Shown here in pieces: positions 1 through 7,885 of a stretch of 64,000 nt of DNA. The DNA lies in assembly GCA_046331225.1 (NCBI GenBank), contig JAXLRF010000002.1:620001-684000 (forward strand), given 5' to 3'. Below the pieces are notes generated by a model. The model made no database searches. It was not told the origin of the DNA and saw only the letters and a list, made by a program, of their open reading frames with translations. The position numbers and the translations under genes were made by a program. This stretch comes from VFMC01 sp046331225. GTDB taxonomy: Bacteria > Actinomycetota > Acidimicrobiia > Acidimicrobiales > Ilumatobacteraceae. Position 1 is the stretch's first letter; each line of letters opens with the position of its first letter.

Positions 1-657
1 CGCGCCGTGGCGCACCAACTGCGGATCGACGGCGATGCCGGCCTCGGCGAGCACCTGCCGGTAGCCGTCCTCGCGCCGGGCGCTCGCCACGAACCCGAAC
101 GGGTTGACCGGCGGCTCACCGACGAAGCCGATCCGGCGATGGCCGAGGTCGACGAGGTGCCGGGTGGCGATGCGGCCACCGAGCTCGTCGTCGATGCACA
201 CGCTCGGCAACCCCGGCGACGCGGTGTCGACGAGCACGGTCGGGAACGACGCGGTGGCGAGTCGCTCGCCGTCGCGCGGGTCGAGCGGCACGGAGATCAC
301 GATCAACCCGTCGAGCGCGTGTTGTGGAACTTCCAGGAGCCGTTCCTGCACCTGGTTGGGGGCGGCGACGTTGAACAGCACCACCTCGTAGCCGTGGGGC
401 TGCAGGCGCGACACGATGCCGCGCAGCCGCTGGTACGCCGACGGCTCGTCGAAGTAGGTGACCAGCACGCCGATCAGCCGCGCCCTGCGAGGAGCATTGC
501 TGCGCCGGCGTCGCGTGGGCGAGTAGCCGACCTCCTGCATCGAGCGCAGCACGCGCTCGCGCATCTCGGGGCTCACGTTCGGGCTGTCGTTGAGCACGCG
601 CGAGACCGTGCCGATCCCCACCTTCGCGTGTGCTGCCACGGCTGCGAGCGTCGCCAT
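1..657 (-). CDS. LacI-family transcriptional regulator (3' end cut by window)
   Basis: The reading frame starts at an ATG at 657 and runs off the left edge, giving 219 residues. The first 25 residues form a LacI helix-turn-helix (TLAAVAAHAKVGIGTVSRVL), followed by the hinge region with VGYSP near residue 43. From about residue 60 comes a periplasmic-binding-protein-like sugar-sensing domain (IGVLVTYFDEPSAYQRL, later GHRRIGFVGEP). Such proteins repress carbohydrate-use genes and release DNA on binding a ligand. The target and ligand cannot be told because the neighbouring genes lie outside the window. The family call is firm; the length is incomplete. Confidence 0.9.
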   Translation of the reverse strand, partial: MATLAAVAAHAKVGIGTVSRVLNDSPNVSPEMRERVLRSMQEVGYSPTRRRRSNAPRRARLIGVLVTYFDEPSAYQRLRGIVSRLQPHGYEVVLFNVAAPNQVQERLLEVPQHALDGLIVISVPLDPRDGERLATASFPTVLVDTASPGLPSVCIDDELGGRIATRHLVDLGHRRIGFVGEPPVNPFGFVASARREDGYRQVLAEAGIAVDPQLVRHGA

Positions 658-706
658 CGGCGTGGAACTCTACCGGTCCAGTTCCACCGAGTTCCGTGAG
701 GTCCGG

Positions 707-1711
707 TCAGCCGGTCGGCGCCCAGACGTAGCGCACGTCCGGTGCCCGTTCCTCGTTGCCGCGCCCGTCGGTGGCCTCGGCCACGGTGAACCCGAACCGC
801 TCGTAGAACCGGCGCGCCCGCGAGTTCACCTCGAACGTCCACAGCTGCAACCCGGCCGGGAACCGGTGCATCGCCCGCTCGAGCAGCCGCCGTCCGAGCC
901 CCCGGCCGATCCACGCCGGATCGACGTACAACTGCTCGATCCACCCGGTGCCACGCGCACCCGGCTCGAGCACCAACAGCCCGACCGCGGTGCCGTCGAC
1001 CTCGGCGACGATGACCTCGGCATGACCGATCACCTCGTCCGCGAACCACGCCTTCACCTCGTTCGGCGCATGGATGCACGGCACCTCGGGCAACCCGAAC
1101 TCGCGCGACCGCAGGTACACGTGCGCCAGGTCGCCGGCGTCGTTGCTGCGCGCCGGGCGCAACGACGGCTCGCCCGGCTGCAACGCGCGCAACACGCCCT
1201 CGAGGCCCGGCTCGGCGATCGCGATCGCCCGGTGCCACGGGAACCACTGCACCTGCTGGCTCTCGCCCTCGGGCGGACGCGGCGGCACGGCCGGCGACTG
1301 CACGAGGTAGCGGAGGTCGAGATGGGTGTGACCGCGCGGCCCGGGGTGCACGTCGACGTGCACCAGCTGCGGCCCCTGCGGCCCGAACGACACGGGCAGC
1401 CCGGTCTCCTCGGCGGCCTCGCGCAGCGCGCCCTCCCACGGCGTCTCGCCCGGTTCGATGTGCCCACCCGGTTGCAGCCACAGCCCGAGTCGCTTGTGCT
1501 GGTGCAGCACCACACCCTTGCCGGGCGTCTCGGCGACGACGATCGCCGACCCCGTCACGTGCACCTTCGACGCGTGTTCGTCGAAGGGCCGCTCGAGGCC
1601 GTCGAGCTGCTGGACGAACGCGGCGATCGACGCACGTTCACGAGCGTCGACCGGCGTTCGGGCGGCCACGGCGTCGCGCACCGCGACGACGAGGTCCTCG
1701 TGGTTGCCCAT
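707..1711 (-). CDS. Nudix hydrolase - GNAT acetyltransferase fusion
   Basis: A 334-residue two-domain protein. The Nudix box lies at about residues 82-104 (GGHIEPGE, then REAAEETGL), matching the Gx5Ex7REUxEExGU pattern. From about residue 190 a GNAT domain follows, with the acetyl-CoA-binding stretch DPAWIGRGLGRRLLERA and the C-terminal ARRFYERFGF strand typical of N-acetyltransferases. Nudix enzymes hydrolyse nucleoside diphosphates linked to another moiety; GNATs acetylate amines. I start at the ATG at 1711 because the upstream in-frame extension has no similarity to either fold. Substrates are unknown. It is divergent from the response regulator across 215 bases. Confidence 0.85.
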   Translation of the reverse strand: MGNHEDLVVAVRDAVAARTPVDARERASIAAFVQQLDGLERPFDEHASKVHVTGSAIVVAETPGKGVVLHQHKRLGLWLQPGGHIEPGETPWEGALREAAEETGLPVSFGPQGPQLVHVDVHPGPRGHTHLDLRYLVQSPAVPPRPPEGESQQVQWFPWHRAIAIAEPGLEGVLRALQPGEPSLRPARSNDAGDLAHVYLRSREFGLPEVPCIHAPNEVKAWFADEVIGHAEVIVAEVDGTAVGLLVLEPGARGTGWIEQLYVDPAWIGRGLGRRLLERAMHRFPAGLQLWTFEVNSRARRFYERFGFTVAEATDGRGNEERAPDVRYVWAPTG

Positions 1712-1926
1712 GCGGGGGAGGCTAGTTCCGAACCATGACTCGGGTCGTGCTCGTGAGCTGGGCGCACACGCCTCGTGCGCCGGGTGCACGACAAGCCGAC
1801 GACTCACCAGACGTGGTTCGCAGCTCGGAAAATCTCCCTCTAGTTCGTCACCCCGTCGACCGATACCTCAACTGACCACGGCCGGGAAGGGACCTCGCGG
1901 CCGAATCAGAGGCGGAGACAACAGGG

Positions 1927-2688
1927 ATGGAACCAGACGCACAACTCGCACCTCGGGTGCTGCTCGCAGTGAACGACGCCCTGTTGCGTCGTGTCGCCGG
2001 CGTCGCGCTCCGAGAGCGCGGCTTCTCGGTGAGCGCCACGACCGAAGGGTCGGCTGCGCTCATGCTCGCCGAGTCGTTCTCTCCCGACGTGATCATGGTC
2101 GACCTCGAACTGCCGAGCCCCAAGGGCGGCAGCCTGTTCGACACGGTGCGCGGCCTGACGGACGCGTACATCGTGGGCATCGCGCCCCCGGACGCCGACG
2201 CCATGCGCATCCGTGCGCTGCGTGCCGGTGCCGACGACGTCGTCTCGGTCCCGGTGACGCCCGACGAGCTGGCGGCTCGTTGTCAGGCGTTGCTGCGCCG
2301 TCCGCGCAACGTGCACACCCGGTGGGATCCGATGGCGGCTTCGCTCATCAACATCGGTCCGCTCACCGTCGACGTCGGTCGCAAGGAGATCCAGGTCCAC
2401 GGTCAGGACGTGCCGGTCACCCGCATCGAGTTCGCGCTGTTCGAGCAGCTCTGCCGTCACCCGGCCGAGGTGCGTGCTCGCACCCAGCTCCTCGAAGAGG
2501 TGTGGGGTCCGAACTGGGTCGGCGACACCCATGTGGTGGACGTGCACCTGTCGAACCTGCGTCGCAAGCTGCAGAAGCTGGCTCCCGAGCTGCGCTTCAT
2601 CCACACCGTGCGCGGCGTGGGCTTCCGTCTGAGCACCGACCTGTTGCGGTCGGAGGTCGACGGCGACCGCAAGCTCGTCTCGGCCTGA
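1927..2688 (+). CDS. Orphan OmpR-family winged-helix response regulator with atypical receiver
   Basis: 253 residues: receiver domain (about 9-125) and OmpR/PhoB winged helix (about 145-240; LLEEVWG, DVHLSNLRRKL, TVRGVGFRL). The likely phospho-acceptor is Asp59 (VIMVDLEL). Other conserved receiver positions are altered: the acidic pair is Asn16-Asp17, the Thr/Ser switch position reads Ile (YIVGIA), and the Lys before the usual Pro-Phe is Val (SVPVTPDEL). No histidine kinase is adjacent. It may therefore work without classical phosphorylation, which is inference. A purine-rich stretch precedes the ATG. It converges on imuB with a 15-base gap. Confidence 0.9.
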   Translation: MEPDAQLAPRVLLAVNDALLRRVAGVALRERGFSVSATTEGSAALMLAESFSPDVIMVDLELPSPKGGSLFDTVRGLTDAYIVGIAPPDADAMRIRALRAGADDVVSVPVTPDELAARCQALLRRPRNVHTRWDPMAASLINIGPLTVDVGRKEIQVHGQDVPVTRIEFALFEQLCRHPAEVRARTQLLEEVWGPNWVGDTHVVDVHLSNLRRKLQKLAPELRFIHTVRGVGFRLSTDLLRSEVDGDRKLVSA

Positions 2689-2703
2689 GCATCGGGCACC
2701 TCG

Positions 2704-4470
2704 CTAGTCGTAGGTGGCCGTGAGCCACCACTGACCACCTTCGAGTGCCACCAGGTGCGCCGTCCCCTCGTCGGTGAGCACCTGCATCCGTGCGAGGCGA
2801 CGTCGACGCGCCGGGTCCCACCAGCGCTCGTCGACCAGCCACGGCCCTGCCCACGCCACGATGCGCGCCCGCGTGCCCGATGGTGTGCGCAACGTCGCCG
2901 GTGACCCGCTGATCGCCCCACGCCCGCTCACCGCCACCTGACGGCCATCGTCGCCGAACACGCCCACCGCGATCGGCTCGGGGTGCACGGTCGCCGGCGA
3001 CGGCATCGGTAGCGCACCCGGCCACGGCGGACGGCGCGTGTCGGTGGCCACCGCGGCACCCGCCGGTGCAGTCGGACGTGCCCCCGGATCGAGCCGCGTG
3101 CTGAGCGATGCCGGGATCCACCGGTGCACGTCGGCCGGATGACGGCCGCCGCGCCACTCGGCCACCACCACGTGCTCGTCGCCGACCAGGCCGGCGAGGC
3201 GCGTGGCAGCACGCTGCGCCCAGTCGTCGGCCTGACTGCGACCACCCCACAGGCCGAGCTGCACCCCGTCGTCGGCGCGCACCTCGGTGGGCTCGACCCG
3301 CAACGACACGATGCCCGAGGTGGGCACGCCCGAGTCGTGCAACGGATCGCGGTCGAGCTGGTCGTCGTCGACGCGGCGGTCGGGCTGTTCGAGCACGCTC
3401 GGGTCGAGACGTGCCCACCCGTCGAGCTGCCAGCGGATCCGTTCGACCATCGCCGCCGCGGTGAACCCGGTCGACAACGACCACAACCGTTCGGACGTCT
3501 CGCCGTGATCGGTCTCGGCGGTGACGACGAACTGGGTGCACACACGACCCCCGTCGGCGAGCGTGGTGGTGAGCGCCTCGGCCAGGCGACGACCGGTGAA
3601 CACCACGGCGTCGAGCTGTTGCACGGGCGACTCGAAGTGGTGCACGAGTGCCATCCCGTCGGGCGGGTCCTCGGCGCCGTGTGGCCGGTCGTCGAGCCCG
3701 GCGGCGAGGTGCCAGGCGTGGGCACCGGGGTGGCCGAAGCGGGCGAGCACGTCGGCCTCGGGCAGCCCGACGAGCTCGCCCAGGGTGCGCAGCCCGAGAC
3801 GGGCGAACAGCTCGACGAGCTCGACGTCGACCTCGCCGGCCTCGGCCAGCCACCGCAACGAACGCCCGGCCAGGTGGCCGGGCGAGGCGCCGGGCTCGAC
3901 CACGCGCACGCGCCGCTCGGCGACGGTGGCCACGCCCGGCGACACGGCGGCGCCCAGCTGCGCGGCGACGCGCGCGGCGAAGCGACCGTCGGCCACCCCG
4001 AGCCCCGGTGGCCCGGCCGCGCGGGTGACGTCGCCGAGCACCTCGTCGACCGCGGCGAGCACCGTGGCCGCCATCGCGGCGTCGCCGCCGAAGTAGCGCG
4101 ACGGTCCGCGCGTGCGGAACGCGAGCATGCCGGCCGCACCGAGCTCGAGTCGCGGGACGAACCGTGCGACCGCGTCGGCGACGGGTTGGAAGGCGCGGTG
4201 GTCGACGACGGGTTCGTGGACGACGAGGCGCACGTCGGGGCAGCGGGCCTGGGCCTCACGGCGGCGCAGACCGAGTTGCACGTCGGCGGCGGCTGCAGCG
4301 GCCGAGCGGGCGATCACCCGGTTGGCGTGCAGCACGGCCACCGGTTCGTCGACGCCCGCACCCGCGGCCACCACCGGCCACTGCGGGCACCACAGCACCG
4401 CCAGCCGTTCGGGCGCGCGTCGGCCGCCGGCGCTGCGCCCGACGCGGATGTTGGTGCGAGCCGGGGCCAC
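2704..4470 (-). CDS. imuB: ImuB, Y-family-polymerase-like mutasome adaptor
   Basis: 588 residues from a GTG at 4470, five bases after the imuA stop. The N-terminus AVLWCPQWPVVAAG is the ImuB version of the Y-family polymerase palm start and lacks the catalytic Asp seen in active DinB-type enzymes. Downstream come the HhH-like stretch LGLRTLGELVGLPEADVLARFG and a little-finger-like region, then a long C-terminal extension. ImuB links ImuA' and the sliding clamp to the error-prone polymerase DnaE2 in actinobacterial mutagenesis. No dnaE2 is in the window. The gene forms an operon with imuA under the SOS box at 5285-5300. An alternative start upstream would overlap imuA. Confidence 0.87.
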   Translation of the reverse strand: MAPARTNIRVGRSAGGRRAPERLAVLWCPQWPVVAAGAGVDEPVAVLHANRVIARSAAAAAADVQLGLRRREAQARCPDVRLVVHEPVVDHRAFQPVADAVARFVPRLELGAAGMLAFRTRGPSRYFGGDAAMAATVLAAVDEVLGDVTRAAGPPGLGVADGRFAARVAAQLGAAVSPGVATVAERRVRVVEPGASPGHLAGRSLRWLAEAGEVDVELVELFARLGLRTLGELVGLPEADVLARFGHPGAHAWHLAAGLDDRPHGAEDPPDGMALVHHFESPVQQLDAVVFTGRRLAEALTTTLADGGRVCTQFVVTAETDHGETSERLWSLSTGFTAAAMVERIRWQLDGWARLDPSVLEQPDRRVDDDQLDRDPLHDSGVPTSGIVSLRVEPTEVRADDGVQLGLWGGRSQADDWAQRAATRLAGLVGDEHVVVAEWRGGRHPADVHRWIPASLSTRLDPGARPTAPAGAAVATDTRRPPWPGALPMPSPATVHPEPIAVGVFGDDGRQVAVSGRGAISGSPATLRTPSGTRARIVAWAGPWLVDERWWDPARRRRLARMQVLTDEGTAHLVALEGGQWWLTATYD

Positions 4471-4474
4471 GGGA

Positions 4475-5272
4475 TCAACCGGTGCGCTCGAGCACCGGGC
4501 CCGGGACCTGGTCCGGGAGCTGGTCCGGCACCTGCGCCGTCTCGACGAGGGCGATCCGGCCGTCGGCGGCGGGGAACCACAGCTCGTCACGTCGCGGGCG
4601 CGGCGCACGGCGACCGTGCACCTCGACACGCATCCGGCGCGAGCGCAGGTGACCGTGGCCGTCGCCGAGGCCGTCCCACCGGGCGTCGGCGCGCACCTGC
4701 AGATCGGGGACGAACCCGGCGACCTCACCGGCCAGCACGAGCACCGCGCCACGCGCCTGGGCGCGGGTCTGCACGCGCCGGGCCGTGCCGGCGCGGACGA
4801 CCACCCCGGGCCCGAGCAGCACGACGTCGAACCCGTCGACCATCGCCGCGAGCACCTGACCCCAGGTGCCGTCGTCGAGGCCACCCGGTCGGTCACGCAC
4901 GGCGACGATCCGCTCGACGTCGACCCCCGCCTCGCTCGCGGCCTGCATGCCCAACGTGGCCATCCCGGCCACGCCCACCCAGGCACCCCGCTGCGATGCC
5001 TCGGCCACCGCGAGCAGCGCCGCCGACGTGGCGCTCACCCCGGTGCAGCACACCGTGGTGCCCTGCACGAGCCCCTGGGGCAACACCCCGGCGAGCGCGG
5101 CGTGCACCGGCACCACCCGCTCGGCCGCCAACACGCCCGCCGTGGTGACCCCGGTGCCGACGCCCGCCACGGTGGAGGCGAGCTTGGGTGCCAGTGCCGC
5201 GAGCCGCGCTCGGGCATCGGGGTCGACGACCCGCAGCGGTCGTTCGTGACGGGCACGCACCGGTGAGACCAT
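4475..5272 (-). CDS. imuA: ImuA'-like mutasome protein (RecA/SulA-like fold)
   Basis: 265 residues from the ATG at 5272. The RecA/SulA-like core includes LAAERVVPVHAALAGVLPQG, the small-residue-rich VQGTTVCCTGVSATSAALLAV region at the P-loop position, and GFDVVLLGPGVVV at the Walker B position. ImuA' in mycobacteria supports ImuB and DnaE2 in translesion synthesis after DNA damage. Here it is recognised mainly by immediate linkage to imuB plus a consensus LexA box 13 bases upstream of the start. The P-loop is not a canonical GxxxxGKT. Only 70 bases separate it from the next upstream gene end, so the box almost certainly controls this operon. Confidence 0.8.
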   Translation of the reverse strand: MVSPVRARHERPLRVVDPDARARLAALAPKLASTVAGVGTGVTTAGVLAAERVVPVHAALAGVLPQGLVQGTTVCCTGVSATSAALLAVAEASQRGAWVGVAGMATLGMQAASEAGVDVERIVAVRDRPGGLDDGTWGQVLAAMVDGFDVVLLGPGVVVRAGTARRVQTRAQARGAVLVLAGEVAGFVPDLQVRADARWDGLGDGHGHLRSRRMRVEVHGRRAPRPRRDELWFPAADGRIALVETAQVPDQLPDQVPGPVLERTG

Positions 5273-5284
5273 GCCCGCAGTCTA

Positions 5285-5300
5285 TCGAACGGGTGTTCGA
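5285..5300 (-). promoter_or_regulatory. LexA (SOS) box of the imuA-imuB operon
   Basis: The sequence TCGAAC-GGGT-GTTCGA is a perfect match to the actinobacterial LexA consensus TCGAAC-N4-GTTCGA. It lies 13 to 28 bases upstream of the imuA ATG, on a gene pair known in other actinobacteria to be LexA-repressed. Confidence 0.88.
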
Positions 5301-5343
5301 TCGAAAGCCGGGAGCGGGCGAACACCGCGAGCGGTGGTCGCGG

Positions 5344-6213
5344 TCAGTTGCCGGCGACCTCGCCGCGGGCGTCGAAGGCGTCGGCGCGCACGTGATCGAG
5401 CAGCGACGCGAAGCTGCGCGCGTCGAGCGCCACCAGATCGGCACCGAGCTCGAGGCCGGCGGCCTCGGAGTGCACCGCCCGACCACCGACCACGAGGGTG
5501 AGCCCCTCGGTCGACTCGCGCAGCGCGGCGATCGCCGCCGCGGCCGAGGGCAGGCACGCATCGGTGGTGACCGACAGGCCCACCGCCACGACGTCGGGCG
5601 TGCTGAGCACGGCGTGCACCAGCGACGCGTGCGGCACGTCGGCACCGAGGTCGGACACCTCCCAGCCGTGCTGGCGCAACAGGTCGGCCACCAGCGCGAG
5701 CGGCAGCCCGTGCCGCTCCCCTGCCGGCGCCCCGAGCACCACGGCACCACGGGTGCGGCCACGACGCACGAAGCGCGGGCCCAGCCGGCCGATCAGCCGC
5801 ATCGCGATGCCCGACGCCCGGTGCTCGAGCGCGACGTCGAGTTCACCACGCTCCCAGCGATCGCCGATCGCCGTCATCGCCGGGGCGAGCACGTCGAGGT
5901 AGATCTCCTCGAGCTCGGATCCGGCGGCGAGTGCCGCTTCGATCACGCCCCACGCACCACGGGCGTCGCCGGCCAGCAGACGGGCCTCGAGCCGCTCGGC
6001 CCACGGGGCACGACGGCGGCTGCCGCCTTCGGGCTGCGGGCCGGTCGGACCGCCGGCGCGGAACTCCTCGAGATCGGACCGCGCCACCCGCCAGGTGCCG
6101 CCGGCCTTGACCGCGGGCAGCAATCCCAGCCGTACGTACCGGTAGGCGGTCATGTAGTGGACGCCGAGCTCGTCGGCGGCCTCCTGCAGGGTGAGATCAC
6201 CGCCCGCGCTCAC
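5344..6213 (-). CDS. CarH/LitR-like B12-binding transcriptional regulator with excisionase-type HTH
   Basis: 289 residues from a GTG at 6213. The N-terminal 50 residues are a MerR/excisionase-like winged helix (LTLQEAADELGVHYMTAYRY, later GTWRVARSDLEEF). A helical bundle follows with W-x9-EH (DRWERGELDVALEH), the hallmark of CarH-type adenosylcobalamin photosensors. Then comes a Rossmann B12 domain with GERHGLPLALVADLLRQHG, whose His is the likely cobalt ligand, and VVGGRAV near the end. CarH represses DNA in the dark and releases it in light. A perfect inverted repeat lies 36 bases upstream. The usual carotenoid or photolyase targets are not adjacent, so the regulon is unknown. Confidence 0.85.
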   Translation of the reverse strand: MSAGGDLTLQEAADELGVHYMTAYRYVRLGLLPAVKAGGTWRVARSDLEEFRAGGPTGPQPEGGSRRRAPWAERLEARLLAGDARGAWGVIEAALAAGSELEEIYLDVLAPAMTAIGDRWERGELDVALEHRASGIAMRLIGRLGPRFVRRGRTRGAVVLGAPAGERHGLPLALVADLLRQHGWEVSDLGADVPHASLVHAVLSTPDVVAVGLSVTTDACLPSAAAAIAALRESTEGLTLVVGGRAVHSEAAGLELGADLVALDARSFASLLDHVRADAFDARGEVAGN

Positions 6214-6248
6214 CACACACCCCACGACGAGCATGACGACGAGCGCAC

Positions 6249-6280
6249 CGACCCGAACGGGTCGTGACACGTTCGGGTCG
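6249..6280. promoter_or_regulatory. Inverted repeat, candidate operator of the CarH-like regulator
   Basis: Perfect 10-base arms CGACCCGAAC (6249-6258) and GTTCGGGTCG (6271-6280) with a 12-base spacer lie 36-67 bases upstream of the regulator start. Position and symmetry suggest autoregulation. No binding evidence is available. Confidence 0.5.
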
Positions 6281-6466
6281 TCGTCGGGCCACGCACGGTG
6301 TCACGGTAGAGCCGGTGCGCAGTGGTCGCGCAACCGTGCACCGAGAAACCTCGTACGCCACTCAGCGTTCACGAACCGGAAATCATGTGTTCCCGTGCCG
6401 GAGCGGATGTTCCACGATCCGGCCGACGGCGGGATCAGCCGTGCGTGGCCGGGGAGTCGGGCGGGG

Positions 6467-6922
6467 TCAGCCGTGGTTGGCGCGCCACTTGGCCAGCGCC
6501 GCGGCCGAGCGGTCACGCAGCAACTGGGGCACCCGGCGCTCGTAGTCGCTGGCCGCACCACCACCGCCTGCCTCACCACCGCTCGCCGCAGCCGCCTCGG
6601 CGGGCGCCTCCTCGACGAACACCTGCGGCTCCATGCCCGGCTTCCAGTACTGGTACAGCTCGCGCACGATGTCGTAGAGACCCTCGCCGGCGAAGCCGCG
6701 TCGCAGGTGCACCGTCACCATGTTGCCGTACACGTGCACCCCGTCGACCTGGCCGGTCGCGAACAAGCGTCGACCGAGCTCGGCGGCCGGACGCGGGCCG
6801 ACGGCGTCGGCCGCCGAGGCGAAGCGCTCGTGGCCCTGACCGGTGAGCACCCGGTTGGCCTCGAACCGGACGATGCCCGGTGTGGAGCTGCGCTTCTCGA
6901 CGACGGCGACCATCTGACCCAT
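6467..6922 (-). CDS. Nfu_N (NifU/Nfu N-terminal)-like domain protein
   Basis: 151 residues from the ATG at 6922 (a second ATG at 6913 is possible). Residues 15-85 resemble the Nfu N-terminal domain: VRFEANRVLTG, then PAAELGRRLFATGQVDGVHVYGNMVTV, matching the pattern seen before the Fe-S scaffold domain in Nfu proteins. The CxxC scaffold domain itself is absent. A Gly/Ala-rich linker precedes a charged C-terminus ending RANHG. Function is unknown; a role near iron-sulfur cluster handling is only suggested by the fold. It is divergent from corA across 42 bases, so the two promoters share this gap. Confidence 0.65.
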   Translation of the reverse strand: MGQMVAVVEKRSSTPGIVRFEANRVLTGQGHERFASAADAVGPRPAAELGRRLFATGQVDGVHVYGNMVTVHLRRGFAGEGLYDIVRELYQYWKPGMEPQVFVEEAPAEAAAASGGEAGGGGAASDYERRVPQLLRDRSAAALAKWRANHG

Positions 6923-6964
6923 GTCGCCAGACGTTACCCGGCAGCGCCCTACGCTCGGGTATCC

Positions 6965-7867
6965 ATGATCGAGGAACGACGGTACGGCGACGACGGACAG
7001 GTGCTGTGGATCGACGTGGTCGACCCCACCGTCGCCGAGCTCGACCAGATCGCGCAGCGGTTCGGGCTGCACGCCCACACCTTCGACGAGGCGCACCGCC
7101 AGTCGGCCCGGCCCATGCTGCGCCGCTACCCCGACCACGCGTACCTGGTCGCGTTCTCGTCGCACCTCGACGAGATCGACATGTACCTCGGCCCCACCTG
7201 GCTCGTCACCGTGCGGCACGAGGACGGCGACGGCGTCGACTGGCACCCGGCCGAGACCGTCGACCGCTTCGACCGCCGCGCCGGCGACCAGCCGAGCTCG
7301 GCGCTGTTGCTGCTCACCCTGCTCGACGTGCTCATCGACGACTACTTCGAGATCACCGACGACATCGAGGACCGGATGGAGGTGGTGGAGGACAGCATCT
7401 TCGCCGAGACCCTCACCACCGAGGCCGAGACCCAGGCCAAGTTGTTCGCCCTGCGACGCGAGCTGCTGCAGCTGCGTCGGGTCGTGATGCCGCTGCGCGA
7501 GGTGCTCGGCGCGATCAGCCGACAGGAGATCCCCGGCGTCGACGGCGAGACCCTGATGCTCGCTCGCGACCTGTACGACCGGATGCTGCGCGTGGTGGAG
7601 GTGGTGGACGAACAGCGCGAGCTGCTCGGCAACGCCGTCGATGCGCACCTGGCCGTGATGTCGAACCAGATGAACCTGGTGATGAAGCAGCTCACCGCGT
7701 GGGGCTCGATCGTGTTCGGCGCCACGCTCATCGCCGGCATCTACGGCATGAACTTCACACACATGCCCGAGCTCCGTTGGTACTTCGGGTACCCGCTCGC
7801 GCTCGGGATGATGGTGGTGCTGAGCCTGCTGCTCTATCGCACCTTCCGCCGACGCGACTGGCTCTGA
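6965..7867 (+). CDS. corA: CorA-family magnesium/divalent cation channel
   Basis: 300 residues. The N-terminal cytoplasmic alpha/beta domain is followed by the long stalk helix (EDRMEVVEDSIFAE through MSNQMNLVMKQLTAW) and two C-terminal membrane helices. The signature YGMNF ends the first helix at about residues 260-264, and the loop to the second helix contains MPELRWYFGY. The protein ends with the usual basic tail (FRRRDWL). CorA forms pentameric inner-membrane channels for Mg2+ or Co2+/Ni2+. The start ATG at 6965 matches the family's compact N-terminus. The stop lies 18 bases from the convergent LuxR-type gene. Confidence 0.93.
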   Translation: MIEERRYGDDGQVLWIDVVDPTVAELDQIAQRFGLHAHTFDEAHRQSARPMLRRYPDHAYLVAFSSHLDEIDMYLGPTWLVTVRHEDGDGVDWHPAETVDRFDRRAGDQPSSALLLLTLLDVLIDDYFEITDDIEDRMEVVEDSIFAETLTTEAETQAKLFALRRELLQLRRVVMPLREVLGAISRQEIPGVDGETLMLARDLYDRMLRVVEVVDEQRELLGNAVDAHLAVMSNQMNLVMKQLTAWGSIVFGATLIAGIYGMNFTHMPELRWYFGYPLALGMMVVLSLLLYRTFRRRDWL

Positions 7868-7885
7868 CCGAACCGCTCGGCGGGC

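Noticed and set aside
3124..5148. Long plus-strand frame over imuA-imuB
   Set aside because: Antisense shadow with low-complexity composition; imuA and imuB motifs and the SOS box define the real strand.
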